A stretch of DNA of 64,000 nucleotides, from contig CP141126.1 of assembly GCA_035236585.1 (NCBI GenBank), forward strand, positions 7,949,001-8,013,000. The letters are read 5' to 3'. A program made the translations under genes and the position numbers. Each line of letters begins with the position of its first letter. Position 1 is the first letter of the stretch. This document shows, in pieces, positions 22,099 to 35,775 of this stretch. The notes beneath the pieces are model-generated. The model made no database searches, was not told where the DNA came from, and was given only the letters and a program-made list of their open reading frames with translations. Source of the DNA: Warburgia ugandensis. Lineage: Eukaryota; Streptophyta; Magnoliopsida; Canellales; Canellaceae.

Positions 22099-23915
22099 AA
22101 AGATAAATTGTTTACAAATGTATTGTGTTCAAATATCAAATTAGCATAAAGTCTTGTAACACATTATTTGGATGATCATTGAGCTTTGAACAGCTACAGC
22201 TCTTGGTGTTTTAAATTTCCCCATATAAAACAAATAGTTCGACCAATAATGGTCTGCAACTTGATTTCTTTACGTAACCGTCGATTGCATCTTGCATGTT
22301 CAGGTTATTTCAACACCTAACGGCCATCGTTGGTGAAATCTTTATCCATCTGATTCTTGTGACTTCTGCTAATTCAACAGATAAAAGTTACTCTATCAAT
22401 AACAGGCTGATCTTCCCCCAGGGTTCACATTGATGGAAAGGCTTGACACCTTGATGTTGGCTCGTCACCACCAGGGGCTGTGGTATGTTCGAAGGGTTGG
22501 GTTATTTGCCTATTAAAGCATCAGCTAGTATCGATCCTTTTGTTTGAAATACCTAACTTGAAGGTGTTCCATCTTCATCACTAATTGCTGATTTGGAGAT
22601 CCATCCAAACACTAACAGGCACGATCCTCCTATAAACAAGTCCGCAAATCTTGCATTTTATGATCTTTTTGTTGCTGCTTTTTTTTTTTCTAGTTAAAAT
22701 CATACAGTTAATTCTTGTGCCGACCAACATTCTGCCATGTGAATCACGGAATTGCAAGCTGTACTTCCACCATGGGAAGTGAACGATTGACTCACAACCG
22801 CCTGGTTGATGGTACATGTTCACATGCAACAACGTGCATATTTCAGTGCATCACTGGATTACTCTTTGATTGAGAACCAGCCAAATAATACAATCTTATG
22901 CCTCTCACAACTGCAAGAAACAGGAAGGTGTTTGTTATCCTTAACTACAGTTACTCGCTAAAGGAGTTCTGGAACCTGGTATAAACATCTCCCAACATCT
23001 CATTTTCCTTCGGATATTGACTGGGGGGCTTGCCTCTTTTTGGTTTTTGACAATTCTGGAGCCCAACCACATGTAACAGTAGTATGGATGAAACGAACTA
23101 ATTGTGGTCTAAAGATGCAAAAGATGAGTTCTATATGCACTTATTACATAAATAATCAAAGGATTCAAGCATCACCATCGTCGTTAACCTTGGTATGATT
23201 GCTAAGGTACATAATAAGGTGTTATAAGCCTTTTTTACTGATGTTGATTCAAGCATACAAGATAATTTAGCACCGACTTTTGCAGTTCTTAGTCATTTTT
23301 GTCCTCAGAACATACAGATACCTTCCGTATGTATTAAACCTTTTGGGATGTATATTCACTCAATGAAGCAGTATTAGTGCCTTCAAAGATACATCTGAGT
23401 TCAGCAGCAGCATCCTTTGGCCTCTGCAACAACTTACCCATTTATCCTGCAATGCTTTCGATAGAATTCTCGGTTAGAAAAGCATTCACGAATATGACAT
23501 GCCAATGTATCATAAAGGAGGTGACAAAAGAGACTTACTGTTTGACCAATACAGGATATTGTTTGGCCCCAGACAGTGCCTATTCTTATAAACCAGATGA
23601 TGATGCAGATGCACTTCTTAACACGGTTTTAGTTGGTTTATGCCTCTTAGCATCTTTCAGCTTCTAATTTGTTTTTGCTCGTGTCCTGTAGAAGTAGGAA
23701 AAGTTAACTTTGATAAGATCTATCAAGATTTGCATATAAATGTTGGTTCAAATGTTGAGCAATCAACAATTCCAAAAGAAAATTAGAGCAGCTTCTTTTG
23801 CAAATGTAGATTGTCTTCTTGTTTAAGACTAAATAGGCTGTTAGAAATGTTTCAAGGCTATAGGTATTGAAGTCCTCGTTAACGTATGAAGTACATAGCC
23901 TTACATAGTTGGAGG
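22099..23915. other. Intergenic spacer between convergent NFU and exonuclease genes
   Basis: 1.8 kb of spacer. A 96-codon plus frame at 23377-23667 and an 83-codon minus frame at 22581-22832 resemble nothing I know and are weakly supported. The last few hundred bases probably include the 3' UTR of the exonuclease gene on the minus strand. Confidence 0.5.
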
Positions 23916-26900
23916 TTAGCTTTGGAAAAGATAACGTGCATCTCTGTCATTGAGCTTCAGGGGTTGTCCCAACTTTCTGAAAAGACTGGATAAGACGGCT
24001 GAATCATTGCAGGTGTCTCTCTTGGACAACCATTCCTCCGCTAGATAAACTTCAACATCCCTATATGTGGACCATAGCCATGAAGATCAAAGCAATTTTA
24101 AAAATAAGCTGGACAGCCAAGAAGAGACCTGTAAATTAGAAAATAATTTCTCTGGCATTTTAGCTCTATGTTAGAAACTAGTACCTCCTTAGGCTGAGAA
24201 CCTCATAATTTTTCCTCAGATAATCAGCATGCTTTGTGAGAGCGTCTTGTGCATATGGTTTGCCTACAGTTCTGACAGCAGCTGCATTTAGTAAGTTCTC
24301 TAATGAACCATGCTTCTTTAAGAGCTTAATGGCTGTTTTACGACCAAATCCGGGAGCTAAATGTTGAATTCCAGGAACTCCATCGACATCATCACCCATA
24401 ATGGAGCCTGACTAAATTCCACCAATCAGTCACAAGCTTACTTTCAACAAAATGAATAACATAACACTGAACTGGAAACAATACAATGAGTTCTCATTCA
24501 GGTTTTCTTGGATTAAGAGAGATACATCAAATCCTAATCAATAATATAACTAAAACTTTCATATTGAATAGCCACTGTACTTTTATCCAGAGTTTTATAA
24601 ATAAAGCTTCTCAAATAATTTCAATCCTAAATTTGGTATTTTGAATTTAAATTGCCATTAGTAATGTAATTGCACGGATTAGTACCACCCCCAAATGGGT
24701 GGGGACACCCTGTGATACTAAAAATTAAAATCCTGGTAATTAAATATTAAATCTAAACAAGTCACTGCAAGACCAACCACAATGAATCTAAAAGAAATGA
24801 AAACAAAAGTGCTACTAGATACCCAGGAAATGAAAAATCAGCTTTCCCTGATGTCTTGCAAACAGATTAGAGGTCGCCCGTTGCAGAGATCAGATGATTT
24901 CTTTATGGCATTACCTATACGACCTATTTCAACTTACATTTTCTGCGCTAGATTCTTAACGTGACCATGGAGTTTTTGTCAAGCAACTTGTCGGCCTGCA
25001 GTTACTGAAGGCCATAAACCAGGAGTTATAGATTAGAGCAGGAAAGCAGCAGGGTTTCTATACCTCTTTATATGTGGTATATCTTCCACTCAGTTCTGGA
25101 AGATCCATCAACATCCCAAGGCACAGTTCACCAGATAGAGCCCAGCACACGAAGCTCCCACATACGAGAGGTCCAGGGAAGGGGTGGACCACGAAGTTCA
25201 TACCAGATGGTCCTTCAAAATTATCAGGACATACCGGTAATGATGACAATCTAGCAGGATTAGGGGCACACGTTTTGGCATCAGAAAAGATATAGTAACT
25301 GATTTTCTAGGATTATTTTAGATAGAATTTAGTATGACTTGAAACAGGATTAACTTCACATACCAGAACCAAGGGAACCTAAGAAAAATGGTCATGGGCC
25401 AAACAACCAAATAGGTCAGGAATCTATATACTTTCTTGACTTTGAGAAAGTGAAAAGTGATTACAACGTTAAGATTGAGGGATGTGCTGCAAGGTTCTTC
25501 TTTTCTACATGAACAAATTAATCTTTAGACCACGACTTGAATCCTTTCCATGCAAGGTTATAGGCCCTATCCCACAGAACTGTTTTCTGTCGGGAGCTGA
25601 AACATAACAAATGACCTTATAGAGCGGTTTTGCACAAAACTTTTCTTGAATGGTTTTCAATTTCAATGTATCAAGAGAGTTTGATTCTCAAGCTAAGAGT
25701 ACTTGCTGAAAATAAAGAGTCTATTTCATATCATAGTATAGTCATGTAGCTTACATGCCTAAAATCTTCCAATTTTTTTCCACTTCTACTAGCCATATTT
25801 CCTTGTGGGTTGAGGAAGAAAGTAAAAACAAGTATGCAACACGATTCAATTTTTTCAAGACACTAGAAAAGGTTTCAACTTTTCCACCAGGGCAAATAGG
25901 AGCATATTCACAAATCACAACAAAGAAACTAATAAAAGATTGATAAAGAATTAACGAAAGCAAATATATTTTATGCTTACGAAGACTCAAGTCAGTGCTT
26001 GGGTCACAGTTATATTGAGCTGTGTAGTGCTTCAATGTGTAAAAAGACCAACGACCAAACTCTGGCATGGGCATAACAATTTGCACATCTTCAGATATCA
26101 ACTGCTTAAAATCTTTATCCGGTGATCCAATAACAACTCGAAATCCTCTTTCCAAAACTTGATCTACAAGAGTAGCTATGACATCGTCTGCTTCATGGCC
26201 ACTAATTTTTAGCACCTGCATAGATTAACAATTTTAATTTCATACTGTGGGAAATTACAGATTCTGCAAATTGCAGAACTTAAATAATTTAGCATGTAGT
26301 ATTTGCTATTTATTTGATGCACCTAAGATTATCAGCTAATGATACTTCCTGAAAGATATAAACAACGTATAATAGTGGGAAAGATAGAAGTAAAAAGATT
26401 CTTATAATCTAATAAAGAGCAACAAAAATAAGTATCAGCTACTCGTAGATGAATTCTCTCCATAACACACAAATGATTCTCAAAAAATTTATTATTACTA
26501 ATGGGCAGCCCGGGGCATGAAGCTCCTGCATCTGCGGGGTGGGTCCAGGGAAGGGGCAGACCACAAAGGGTCTATAGATGCAGCCTTGCCTTGAATTTTT
26601 GCAAGAGGCTGTTTCCATGCCTTGAACCCGTGACCTCCAAGTCACACGACAAAGACTCTACCATTGCACCAAGGCTCCCCTTCTACAAAATTTATTATTA
26701 TTTGGAAAAATAAGGTTTACAACAGGAAGCATTGGAACTATAGGGTCAGTAGGTCTTGCTGAATATTATAAAAGATATCAATAATTAAGTACGGAATACG
26801 AATGCTGTAACAGATTAGATCCTGCCACTGATGCATTTTAATGAACAGAAAATATCAAAAGTGCTGCCTCCAATGCCATTGATGTAAGTATTTACAATTT

Positions 26901-27268
26901 GCAACAGCACTGGTGTAAGAATGGCATGATGCCAGCAGCTAGTGATAATAGCGGTTCGTGCTTTTTAAGGAGGATTGCAGCATGATATCTCATAAGTTGA
27001 TTAAACATGTTATATAAGCCTGACAGTTGAAGTTGCACAAGATATTAATAAAGGCATATATCTGTATGTCCTCAACTCTGCCATAGTATGCATCATCTGC
27101 AACTACACAGTACCAGGGTAAAATATGATAAAAGTGTGCATGATGTCATCTTGAACTGCAGCTTCGTAATTTTGATAGAACTGTATGTAATTCTATTTAA
27201 ATGTAAATCCAGACTACTTGTTCTTTTCTTCAGAGTATTAATAGCAAAAGAGAGAGAAACCAAAAGAG

Positions 27269-27321
<53 letters not shown>

Positions 27322-29332
27322 ATTTCACTCACTGGCACATTGCACTTCTGAAGAACATCTGTGACATGTGGTACAGGAAAATGTGAACTGACATGAATAT
27401 CCCTTGGAAATTGATGTGAAGTAGTTGGATAGCTTGCAAATTTCCTCCTGTGGGCTTTATATGAAGGTAATAGTTGCCTCCGATATTCATTTCCTCTTTC
27501 CCCATCAAGAACCTAACAAAACAAATTAAAATTATTTCAAAAGTAAAGATCCCAAAACATTCTTTAACAAATGACAATCTCAAACCATTTCCCAGAAAAA
27601 AATCACAACGTTTTGAGTATTCTAGTTTTAAAGTTTAATAAGTAAGAAGCAATCAATGCCCATCAAATGACACTAGAGACTGTTTCAAGATATTGAACAA
27701 CATGGAAACAATGAAGTCAGACACAACCTTGAATAAAAAAAATATATATATATATATATATATATTTCTCATGTATTTTTTCCCTTTTTGCAGTTATTCT
27801 ATAATGACTTCAATACATCATAAGATGAATAAATTCCAGATCCAATGATGTAATATTGCACATGAAGCTATAGAAGATATTTCAGCTTGACAGTTCAATC
27901 AGATCAGAAATTCATTAGTTCTCGAATTTCACTTTCTTGAGCAAACAACATTTGAGAATATAGATTTGACTTCTTCATTTATATCAGTTGTAAAAAAAAA
28001 TTCTTTAAGCTCAAAATATTGTTGGAGCTAAAGTTTTCATATATGGGCATCAAACTGCAAGTTAAATCTAATATTTTATGAAGCAGGACAGCTTGCACAA
28101 TCTTTGGCTTAGCAGTAACGCAAGTTAAGTTCTCCCAGTGGTCAAGACGCTTTGTTTTCCTTGATGTAGCACTTGCTCACGTAACATATGGAAGCTAGCA
28201 CTATCTCCTTGGTCCATCTAACTCTGTAGGTTTTTTTTAGTAGCATATCTTTTCATTCCTAGCAAAGCATTCCTCTTGTATAATTCTTTAGGATAGAAAC
28301 TTGTGATGTCGTTGTGGGTTCTTTTTCCAACTTCAACTATTCTTTCTAGTTATAATCTTCAGGATATAAGCCTCCTTCCACCAAAACCAAGGTCCGTTGC
28401 CAACCAGTATTTCGCTTTTTATTTTCAGATTCCTTAGATTATCACACAGTTCACTTTTGATGAACTTATCCATGTTCTACTCAATCCATTCATTCATGCT
28501 TATTCCTTGAGGTCTGTTACAAAAAACCCCAAGCCAAATCAGAAGAATACTCTTCAATATAATAAACGGGATGAAGCTAGGGTACAAAAATTAAAGATAT
28601 GTCGTTCTAATAAAGGAAAATTAATTGAAAAAACCACATTTCACATATACCTAAACAGTATATAGCAGGATTCTGTGTTGCAATTTTCCTCCATCAAAAT
28701 CAACATTCTCAACAGTGTATAGTTCTTGAATATCTTCAAACATATTCATGTACGTTAATATGTTGTTCACAAGGCATACCAGCACATACACAATTTTCTG
28801 TTCAGTTCAAGGAGGATTTCAAAGTAGGCATATTATTAAGACAATTTCTGTCAAGGTATATAGTTAATTTTAACAGTTACAAAGCTATTGGATATTACAT
28901 TCGATAGATAAATAACCCACGTTGGAATTGAAATTGGTAACTAAAAAATGATGAGAGAAAGAGAGAAGGAGAAGAGTTTACCGCGATGACAGGATCAGAA
29001 TGGCTGACTTGGGAGAAGAAGAGGGAAAGCCAATGAGCGAAGGAACGTATGCAGGGTTTGCTTCCATCATAACAGAGAGGATTAACATCCAAGAAGAAAA
29101 CCCTTGAATTCTTCTTTCTGCTGTTGTTGACGTTGTTGTTGGAGCTCCTACGTTGTATCCCTTGATGGGTTAAGATCCTAGCACCACGAACACCATCACT
29201 AAGCGTTGCATTCTGTGAAGAGGACGTTACCCTTACCCTTCCCCACGAGGTATAAGAAATGGATTGCTCCGAATAATTCAAGGTGGGTATAGGAGAACGA
29301 CGGTAATGGGCTACGGCAGCCAATTCCGCCAT
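23916..29332 (-). CDS. 5'-3' exonuclease (PolI 5'-exo/FEN-like), organellar
   Basis: A five-exon minus-strand gene: 29332-28982, 27512-27333, 26215-25981, 24407-24185, 24060-23916. All phases agree, giving 377 aa. The N-terminus (1-75) is Ser/Arg/Asn-rich and fits a plastid or mitochondrial targeting peptide. The nuclease core has the family's acidic metal ligands: FFLDVNPLCYDG (about 79), KISGHEADDVIATL (about 180), IGSPDKDFKQLI and MGDDVDGVPGI. The helix-3-turn-helix DNA clamp is PGFGRKTAIKLLKKHGS. The C-terminal exon has EEWLSKRDTCNDSAVL. The catalytic set looks complete. Such enzymes remove flaps and RNA primers, like the 5'-exonuclease part of bacterial DNA polymerase I. Introns hold two SINEs and, 12 nt after the exon 2 donor, a 52-nt T tract on the sense strand. 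Confidence 0.92.
25138..25200 (-). mobile_element. Au SINE copy 9, fragment in exonuclease intron 3
   Basis: A minus-orientation fragment with the SINE 3' end only: agcccagcacacgaagctcc, catacgag, gtccagggaaggggtggacc. It stops before the core. It is about 63 bp long, with no visible duplication. Confidence 0.75.
26498..26686 (-). mobile_element. Au SINE copy 10 in exonuclease intron 2, 14-bp TSD
   Basis: A full-length minus copy, so same sense as the host gene: gggcagcccggggcatgaag, ccagggaaggggcagaccac, ttttgcaagaggctgtttcc, cttgaacccgtgacctccaa, accaaggctcccctt. Flanked by the perfect repeat aaaatttattatta at 26484-26497 and 26687-26700. Since it is in the sense orientation, its promoter boxes lie in the pre-mRNA intron. 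Confidence 0.92.
27269..27320 (-). repeat. 52-nt A/T homopolymer in exonuclease intron 2
   Basis: An unbroken run of 52 A on the plus strand, hence a T (U in the RNA) run on the coding strand. It starts 12 nt into intron 2, after the donor GTGAGTGAAATG at 27332-27321. U-rich intron sequence near a donor favours splicing in plants. The true length may differ from the assembly because homopolymers are error-prone. Confidence 0.85.
27735..27765. repeat. (TA)n microsatellite in exonuclease intron 1
   Basis: A run of TA repeats in the 1.5 kb intron 1. It has no other feature. Confidence 0.85.
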
Positions 29333-29577
29333 TTCTGCTCCGGCACTGGTTCCTGAAATTCACGTCGGCACGCCGTTGGCCGGGTTGAAACCTCACTGGC
29401 ATGCTCATGGCTCATTCTATTACTTGCAAGGGATCGATCTTTTTTGCATAGGACAAAATGGTGGGGGTGTCGCCAATAATTTCTGGCATCAACATTTTTA
29501 CATGACAGATACGGATGCAACATGACGGATGCAGACGCCCGTTATTTGATTCTCCAACCCGTTGAATTACTAGAACA
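29333..29577 (-). promoter_or_regulatory. Presumed exonuclease promoter and 5' leader
   Basis: Only 245 bp separate the start codon from the RTE LINE's target duplication. The proximal promoter must lie here or in the LINE's 3' end, which abuts it. No TATA box can be placed with confidence. The LINE 3' end faces the gene, on the same strand. Confidence 0.4.
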
Positions 29578-31274
29578 AAAACACGCATGTAACTTGTGAT
29601 CATCGTCATCATCACGGCGACCTTATCTCAAATAGGGGTCGGCCACATGAATCTTATTTTTTCATTCTTCTTTATTAAGTACTATAGCTTCATTTAGTTC
29701 CAAAGTTTTAAAATCTTCCTCACCACTCCTATCCACGTTCTTTTGGTCCTTCCCATTGCCCTTTTAAAATCTTCTACTTGTATTGCCTCACTCTTTCTAA
29801 CTAGTACCGTTGTTGGTCTCCTTTGAACATATTCAAATCATCTAAGTATAATCTCCCTCATCTTGTTACTTATTGATGTTACTCCTAAATTTTCTCTAAT
29901 ATTTTCATTTCTAATTCTATTCTTTCTTGTCTTACCACTCATTCATTTCAACATTCTCATTTTTACGACGCTCATCCTATGAGCATGATGTTCCTTAACT
30001 GCCAAACACTCTGATTCATAGAGCATGGCCGGCCTTATGGCCATCCTATAGAATTTTTCTTTTAGTTTGAGTAGCACTTGCCAATCACACAAAACTCCAG
30101 ATTCACATATCTATTTGTTCCAACCCGTTTGGATTCTCTAGGTAACCTCCCTCTTAATCTCTCCACTCTCATGAATCATTGATCCTAAGTATTGGAAGTG
30201 TTCTTTTACCGGGACTTTTTGGTTATCAATCTTGGCTGCCATTTCACTCATACTCCTCTCCTTTCTAAAATTATATTTCATATATTCTATTTTAGTTCGG
30301 CTAATTTTAAATCCTTTAGATTTTAATACTTCTCTCCATAACTCTAGCTTTATGTTAACACCCTCCATTGTCTCATCAAGTAAGACTATATCTCTACAAA
30401 TAGCATGCACCAGGGAATCTCCTCTTACAAATGTTTTGTCAACTCATCCATAACCAACATGAAAAGGTATGGGCTCAATGCCGATCCTTGATGCAATCCT
30501 ACAGTGACTGGAAAATCACCAGTCTCGCCACTAGTAGTCTTAACATTTGTTACCGCTTCCTCGTACATATCTTTAATTATGTTTATATACCCCTGCGAAA
30601 CTCTTTTTTCCCCAAACGCCCTCCATATTAACTCTTTAGTGACTTTATTATAACCTTTCTCTAAATTGATAAAAACCATGTGGAAGTCTTTCCTCCTCTC
30701 CCTATATTTTTCTACTAATTGTCCTAGTAAAGAAAATAGTGTTCATGGTAGACCTCCCAGGCATGAAACCAAACTGATTCTCCGATACACTTGTTTCATG
30801 TCGTAGCCTTTTCTCAATCACTCTTTTAAAAAGTTTCAGTGTGGCTCATAAGTTTGATCCCTTAATAATTAGTGTAGCTCTGTATGTCTCCCTTATTCTT
30901 ATAAATTGGTACAATAGAACTTTTCTTTCACTCATTAGGCATTTTCTTTGATTTTATAATCTTGTTAAACAACTTGGTCAACCAAACTACCCAAATATCT
31001 CTCATATGCTTCCAAACTTCTATTAGTATACCATCAGGCCCTATGACCTTTCTTGATTTCATCTTTTTTAAGGCCTCTTTCACTTCAGGTATCCTAATCC
31101 TATGTTCATATCTATAATATTCAATGTTATTTAGATTTATAGTATTTTCAATCCCTATATTTTCAGAGCCATTGTCATTTAACAATTTTTGAAAGTATGT
31201 TTCCCACCTTTGTTTGATCTCATCATCTTTGACTAATACCCTTTGATCATCACTTCTAATGCACCTAATATGAT

Positions 31275-34200
31275 GTAATATCCTCAATTTTAACCCTAAA
31301 TTAGTAGCAAATAAATTAATTAAATTAAAAATGTTATGCATAGAATTTGGTTTTGAAATCACAAAAACTAGAAAGTACATGTCGATAAGAATTGAACGGT
31401 ATAAAGAATGTCAAAAACGAAGTTCGGATAAGTGAGATATGACCATTTTAATTTACAAGGATAATTTGGTAAATTATTAGGGACGCAAATTAGAGGGGGT
31501 CATTTTGATAACGACACCCCTTTCCATTCCCATGAAGCCGGTGATCTACCTTTCCTTGCGAGGGAATCAGATCTTAACCTACAAAAACTAGTTTCCTCAT
31601 CATTCCCTACGCAAAACAACTCTAGGATCGTGTCGTTTTCGCTTCATTCTCCTCCAAGCTTGGTCCAAACTTCGCATGCACTAGAGGACCCCGATCTCCA
31701 CTCTACGGCTCTAATTAGCTAGGCTAAACCTTCTATCCTTCTCTTTTGCCTATTTTCTAACTTTCTCCTCTCAGATCTGGGCTGGATTTGAGTAGAACGA
31801 TTGTTAGATGGCCTAGGGAGTCAAAACGGTGGAGCATGGTTAGACTCACATTAAAGACACCTTCAATGAGATATCAGAGCTGTTCAATATGATCTTTGAA
31901 ACCAAAAACTATAGGAACGGCAAAATCAGATAGAAAATTGGAGTATCTGAGGCTCCGATCAACCAAAAGAAGGTGGACGGTGCGCCCAAGACGTCGACCA
32001 AGACACATAGGGGTGGAGGATGCACACAGAAGCCCTGTCGCGTGCACACAAGCTGTCCTGGCTGACTGGAATGCGTGGTGCATTCTGGCGTCCGTGCACT
32101 CTAGGGACGCTAGTTTATGCTCGTGTAAACTCCCTTCTGCTGGTGTAAATCGGTGTAAATTCCCTTTCGCCGATACAAACTAGTGTAAAAATGATTTTTT
32201 GATCCGTTTTTTTTTATCTATAATAGTTTTGTTGAGATTCTTAAGGCTACGAAGCCCAATCTTTGATCCAAAAGGTTTGTTGGAACCATCTCGACGATGC
32301 AAACATGATTTTAGCATTAGAATCTTGATCTAATCACATCTAGTTAGGTCAAATTTATAAAATAATACCAAATCACTTAGATCAGGCCAATCAAAGAGTA
32401 ATCAAGCCCAAGGACTTGGACAACTAGAAATTGATCCAGACCATTGATTTAACTCAGATCTTGGAAATTTTTTGATTTAAGGATGATCTGACCGTTAGAT
32501 CAAAGTGTAAACTATAGATGCACACAAAAATGAGCAGATGAATATGAGATATGACTGATTAATAACAAGTAATGTTAGGATTAAGGACCAAATAATAAAT
32601 AGAGATATTAGAGAACGATCCAACGGTTGAATCGTCATAGATTTCACTGAGATGAAATAAATAACACAAAATAGTACTATGATACTGACAAGTATATCTG
32701 AGCATGCGAGCTCAGAGGATTACACGCTTGATTTGGGTTATTTCTCATTGAGGTAGGTGACGACATTTAATGTTATGTTTTGATTTTTAAAACCTTGCAT
32801 TATCATAATATCATGGTTAATTGTGATTAATTGACACTTGTTTATGTAGTTTGTGATTTTGTAAGATTCAAAGTTTTATGCTATGATCGATATGAGATTT
32901 CGATAGTGTATTGAATGGGTTTTTATGATCGATTGTTTTATGATATTGATACAGTGTATTTTATGTATGATTAGTAATTATCTTTCTTTATTGCATCACT
33001 AAAATTTTTGGTTTTTCATAAAATTGATGGTGGAGGCTTAGTGGCTAATCCTTTGAGAGGCTAACCCCGAGATGATGAGTGTGCCTTGGGGATTTTGAAC
33101 TACGAGTGCTCCTGGTTTTACGAGATACGGGATTTTCGTATTTTGTGATTTATGACGGGTACTCTCATCTGGTGGATGTCATGCTAGGAGGGAGTAGGGC
33201 TGACAACCCACCCTCCGAAATTGTGATGTGATTTATGATGTGATAGACACCTGCTCACATATGACTTTTGGTAAGGGTTTGATAATATGGATAGTCTACA
33301 CTACTGGTCCGGGCCTTTCCATGAGGACAAACGTTAAGTCTCCCGCTATGGTGTCGACGGGAAGCGGCGGTGGTTGAGACTCTGGACGGATTGCCACTGC
33401 AGCATAACGATCCATATTCTTGTTCTATATGTTTGCATGATAAGCATGTAGATGTTATTGTATACCTGAGTGTGACGACACTTAGAGGATTGATATGAGT
33501 ACTCATGATCTCTTATACGAGTGTATAGGACACTCGTGGGACCCACGTACCTTGGGGTGCCCTGTTTGTTATTATATGCTCAGTGATATTAGATCATATC
33601 ATGTTGTATATCCATGAGGCGCATGTTTTATCACATACGATGTTTTCAGGCTATATTGGCATTGCTTATGATACTTATATTTTCATGGATGATTGACCTA
33701 CATATTATATCAACATTGTTATTAGATTTTGTTTTCCCTTATTATTATATTAAATGTCTATGTACTTACACAAGCAATAGCTTGTTGAGAGTGACAGCAG
33801 GAAGGGCAAGGTCGTGGAAGGACAGTGATAGCAGTGGTGACCACTTTGATTGGCTGATAGATAGCTCAACGTGAGTGATTAGATGGACTACACTTGAACC
33901 TATTTTATGGACTGTATATCTTCATTAGATAGATTTGATTATGACATTATATATATATATATTATGGACATGTCTTTAAGTATGGTAGAATATTATGATG
34001 AATAGACCATGGCTACATTATTATATTTTTTTAGATATTTATTGTTTTAAAAATAAAGGCACCGTTGATTTTGACGGTGGATTTGATATTAGTATTGTCT
34101 TAAATTTATTGTTGCGTACTTATATTATCTTTTAATTATAGTCGTGCTATTTTTGAAAAAAAGGAGATAATACTCAGAGGTTTTTAAGTAAATGTCCTAA

Positions 34201-34281
34201 TAGAATCATTTGATTTTGGGATCCCGACTATAATAATTATTATTATATAAAAAAATATTATAAAAACCTAAGGTGTTATAC
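31275..34281. mobile_element. ~3.0 kb LTR-like insertion nested in the RTE LINE
   Basis: The LINE frame breaks at ..DKDLNH (34286) and resumes at IRCIRSDDQRVLVKDD (31274). Removing 31275-34281 plus one ATGAT restores DLNHIRCIR exactly. ATGAT occurs at 31270-31274 and 34282-34286, a perfect 5-bp duplication. The insert begins GTAATATCCTCAATTTT and ends GGTGTTATAC; with one neighbouring base each side it would read TGTAATATCC..GTTATACA, like Ty3/gypsy LTR ends. I see no reverse transcriptase or integrase and no repeated ends, so it is best read as a solo LTR. Its length is near that of Tekay/Del-type LTRs; the lineage is inferred. Confidence 0.75.
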
Positions 34282-35547
34282 ATGATTTAAGTCTTTATCA
34301 TTTTGTTCTCTTACTTTTGCAAGTTTAAACACATCTTTCTCATATTCTCTTGTTCCTAGTCTATTACAGAGCTTATCATATACCTTAAGTTTAGCCTCAC
34401 TTACTATTCTCTTAGCAACCTTTTTAGCATTCTTATATTGTTCATAGTTTTCATTATTTCTAGTCTTTTGCCATGCTTTAAAACACATCCATTTTTCTTT
34501 AATAACTTTTTGCCCTGTTTCACTTCACCACCATGTTTACTTTACTAATTGCCTTTTACCTTTAGATACTTTTAAGATATCTTTTACTACTTTCTTAATG
34601 GACTCAACAATATTAATCCACATGGTATTTACTTCTGTTTTATAGTTCCAATTTTCTTCTACCATCAATTTATTTGTGAATGAGGTTATTTTCTATCTTT
34701 TTAAATTTTACCACTTAATTTTTGGATAGCTATTAAGTTCATTTCCTTTCTTCCATCTTTTTTATATGGATATCCATAACCATTAACCTATGTTGTAAGG
34801 TTAAATTCTCACTGGATATCACCTTACAATCCTTATACATTGATCGTTCAATATTCCTAAGTAGAAAAAAGTTAGCTTTGATGAAGTCCACTTTTAAAAG
34901 TTATTAAGTGTTCATCCCTCTTCTTAAAGAGTGTATTTGCAATGGTAAGGTTATATGACAAAGCAAAATCGAGGATGGTTTCCCCTATCTCATTTCGTTC
35001 ACCTATATCATACCCTTCGTTTATTCTATCATATCCTTCCTTTTCTTTTTCTATATGACCATTTAAGTTTGCTCCTATAAATATCCCTTGTGTTGGAAAT
35101 TTCTTGCATGACTCCCTCCACATCTTCTTAAAACTGTCTTTTGATTATATCTTCTAACCCTACTTGTAGTGCGTATGCACTTATAACATTTATAATCTGA
35201 TCTCCTATAACAAGTTTTATTATTAGAATTCTATCACTGATTCTTTTAACGTCCACAACATTATCCTTTAATTCCTTATCCACCATTATTCATACTTCAT
35301 TTTTGTTATTATCCTTTCCTACATACTATAATTTATACCCATTGATTTCTCTAGTTTTAGCCCATTTCCATTTAGTTTCTTGGATACAAGCGATGTTGAT
35401 TCTTCCACGTTTCATCGTGTCTACTAACTCCAAACTCTTACCTGTCAATGTCCCTATATTCTATGTAGCAATATGAATCTTATGCTCTGGAGGCATCCTA
35501 TTTACTATCGCCCTTCTCGACCTCTACGGCAATGAACTCATGTCTAC

Positions 35548-35745
35548 TTTTCATTGCACTTGGGTTCTAATGCAATGAGTCGCTTCTAGGAGGACGCTCT
35601 AGCAGCCCTTGCCCATTTTTCACTACAGTCAGGATCCAATGTAGCGCATCGCTTCTGAGAGAACGCTCTAATAACCCTTGCCTATTTTTTACCACACCCG
35701 GGATCCGATGCAGCACTTCGCTTATGAGGAACATCCTAGTTTGAG
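35548..35745 (-). repeat. Three ~65-bp tandem units in the RTE 5' region
   Basis: Three imperfect units follow each other: one with gggttctaatgcaatgagtc, one with aggatccaatgtagcgcatc and one with gggatccgatgcagcacttc. The first two continue with a shared cgcttct.g..gaacgctct part and end ..cccttgcc.attttt; the third is shortened. They lie just upstream of the LINE's endonuclease frame, so they belong to its 5' UTR. Confidence 0.75.
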
Positions 35746-35775
35746 GGAATGTCAGTTTTCAATTCATATAATGTT

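Noticed and set aside
27088..27351. An open frame coding a poly-lysine run.
   Set aside because: It is the 52-nt A tract read as AAA codons inside an intron on the other strand.
30232..30631. Plus-strand open frames at 30232-30453 and 30431-30631.
   Set aside because: They are reverse shadows of the RTE reverse transcriptase, which reads on the minus strand.
31896..32183. A 95-codon plus frame with Arg-rich content.
   Set aside because: It lies inside the ~3 kb LTR-like insertion, has a reverse-strand twin frame, and shows no gag, pol or other motif.
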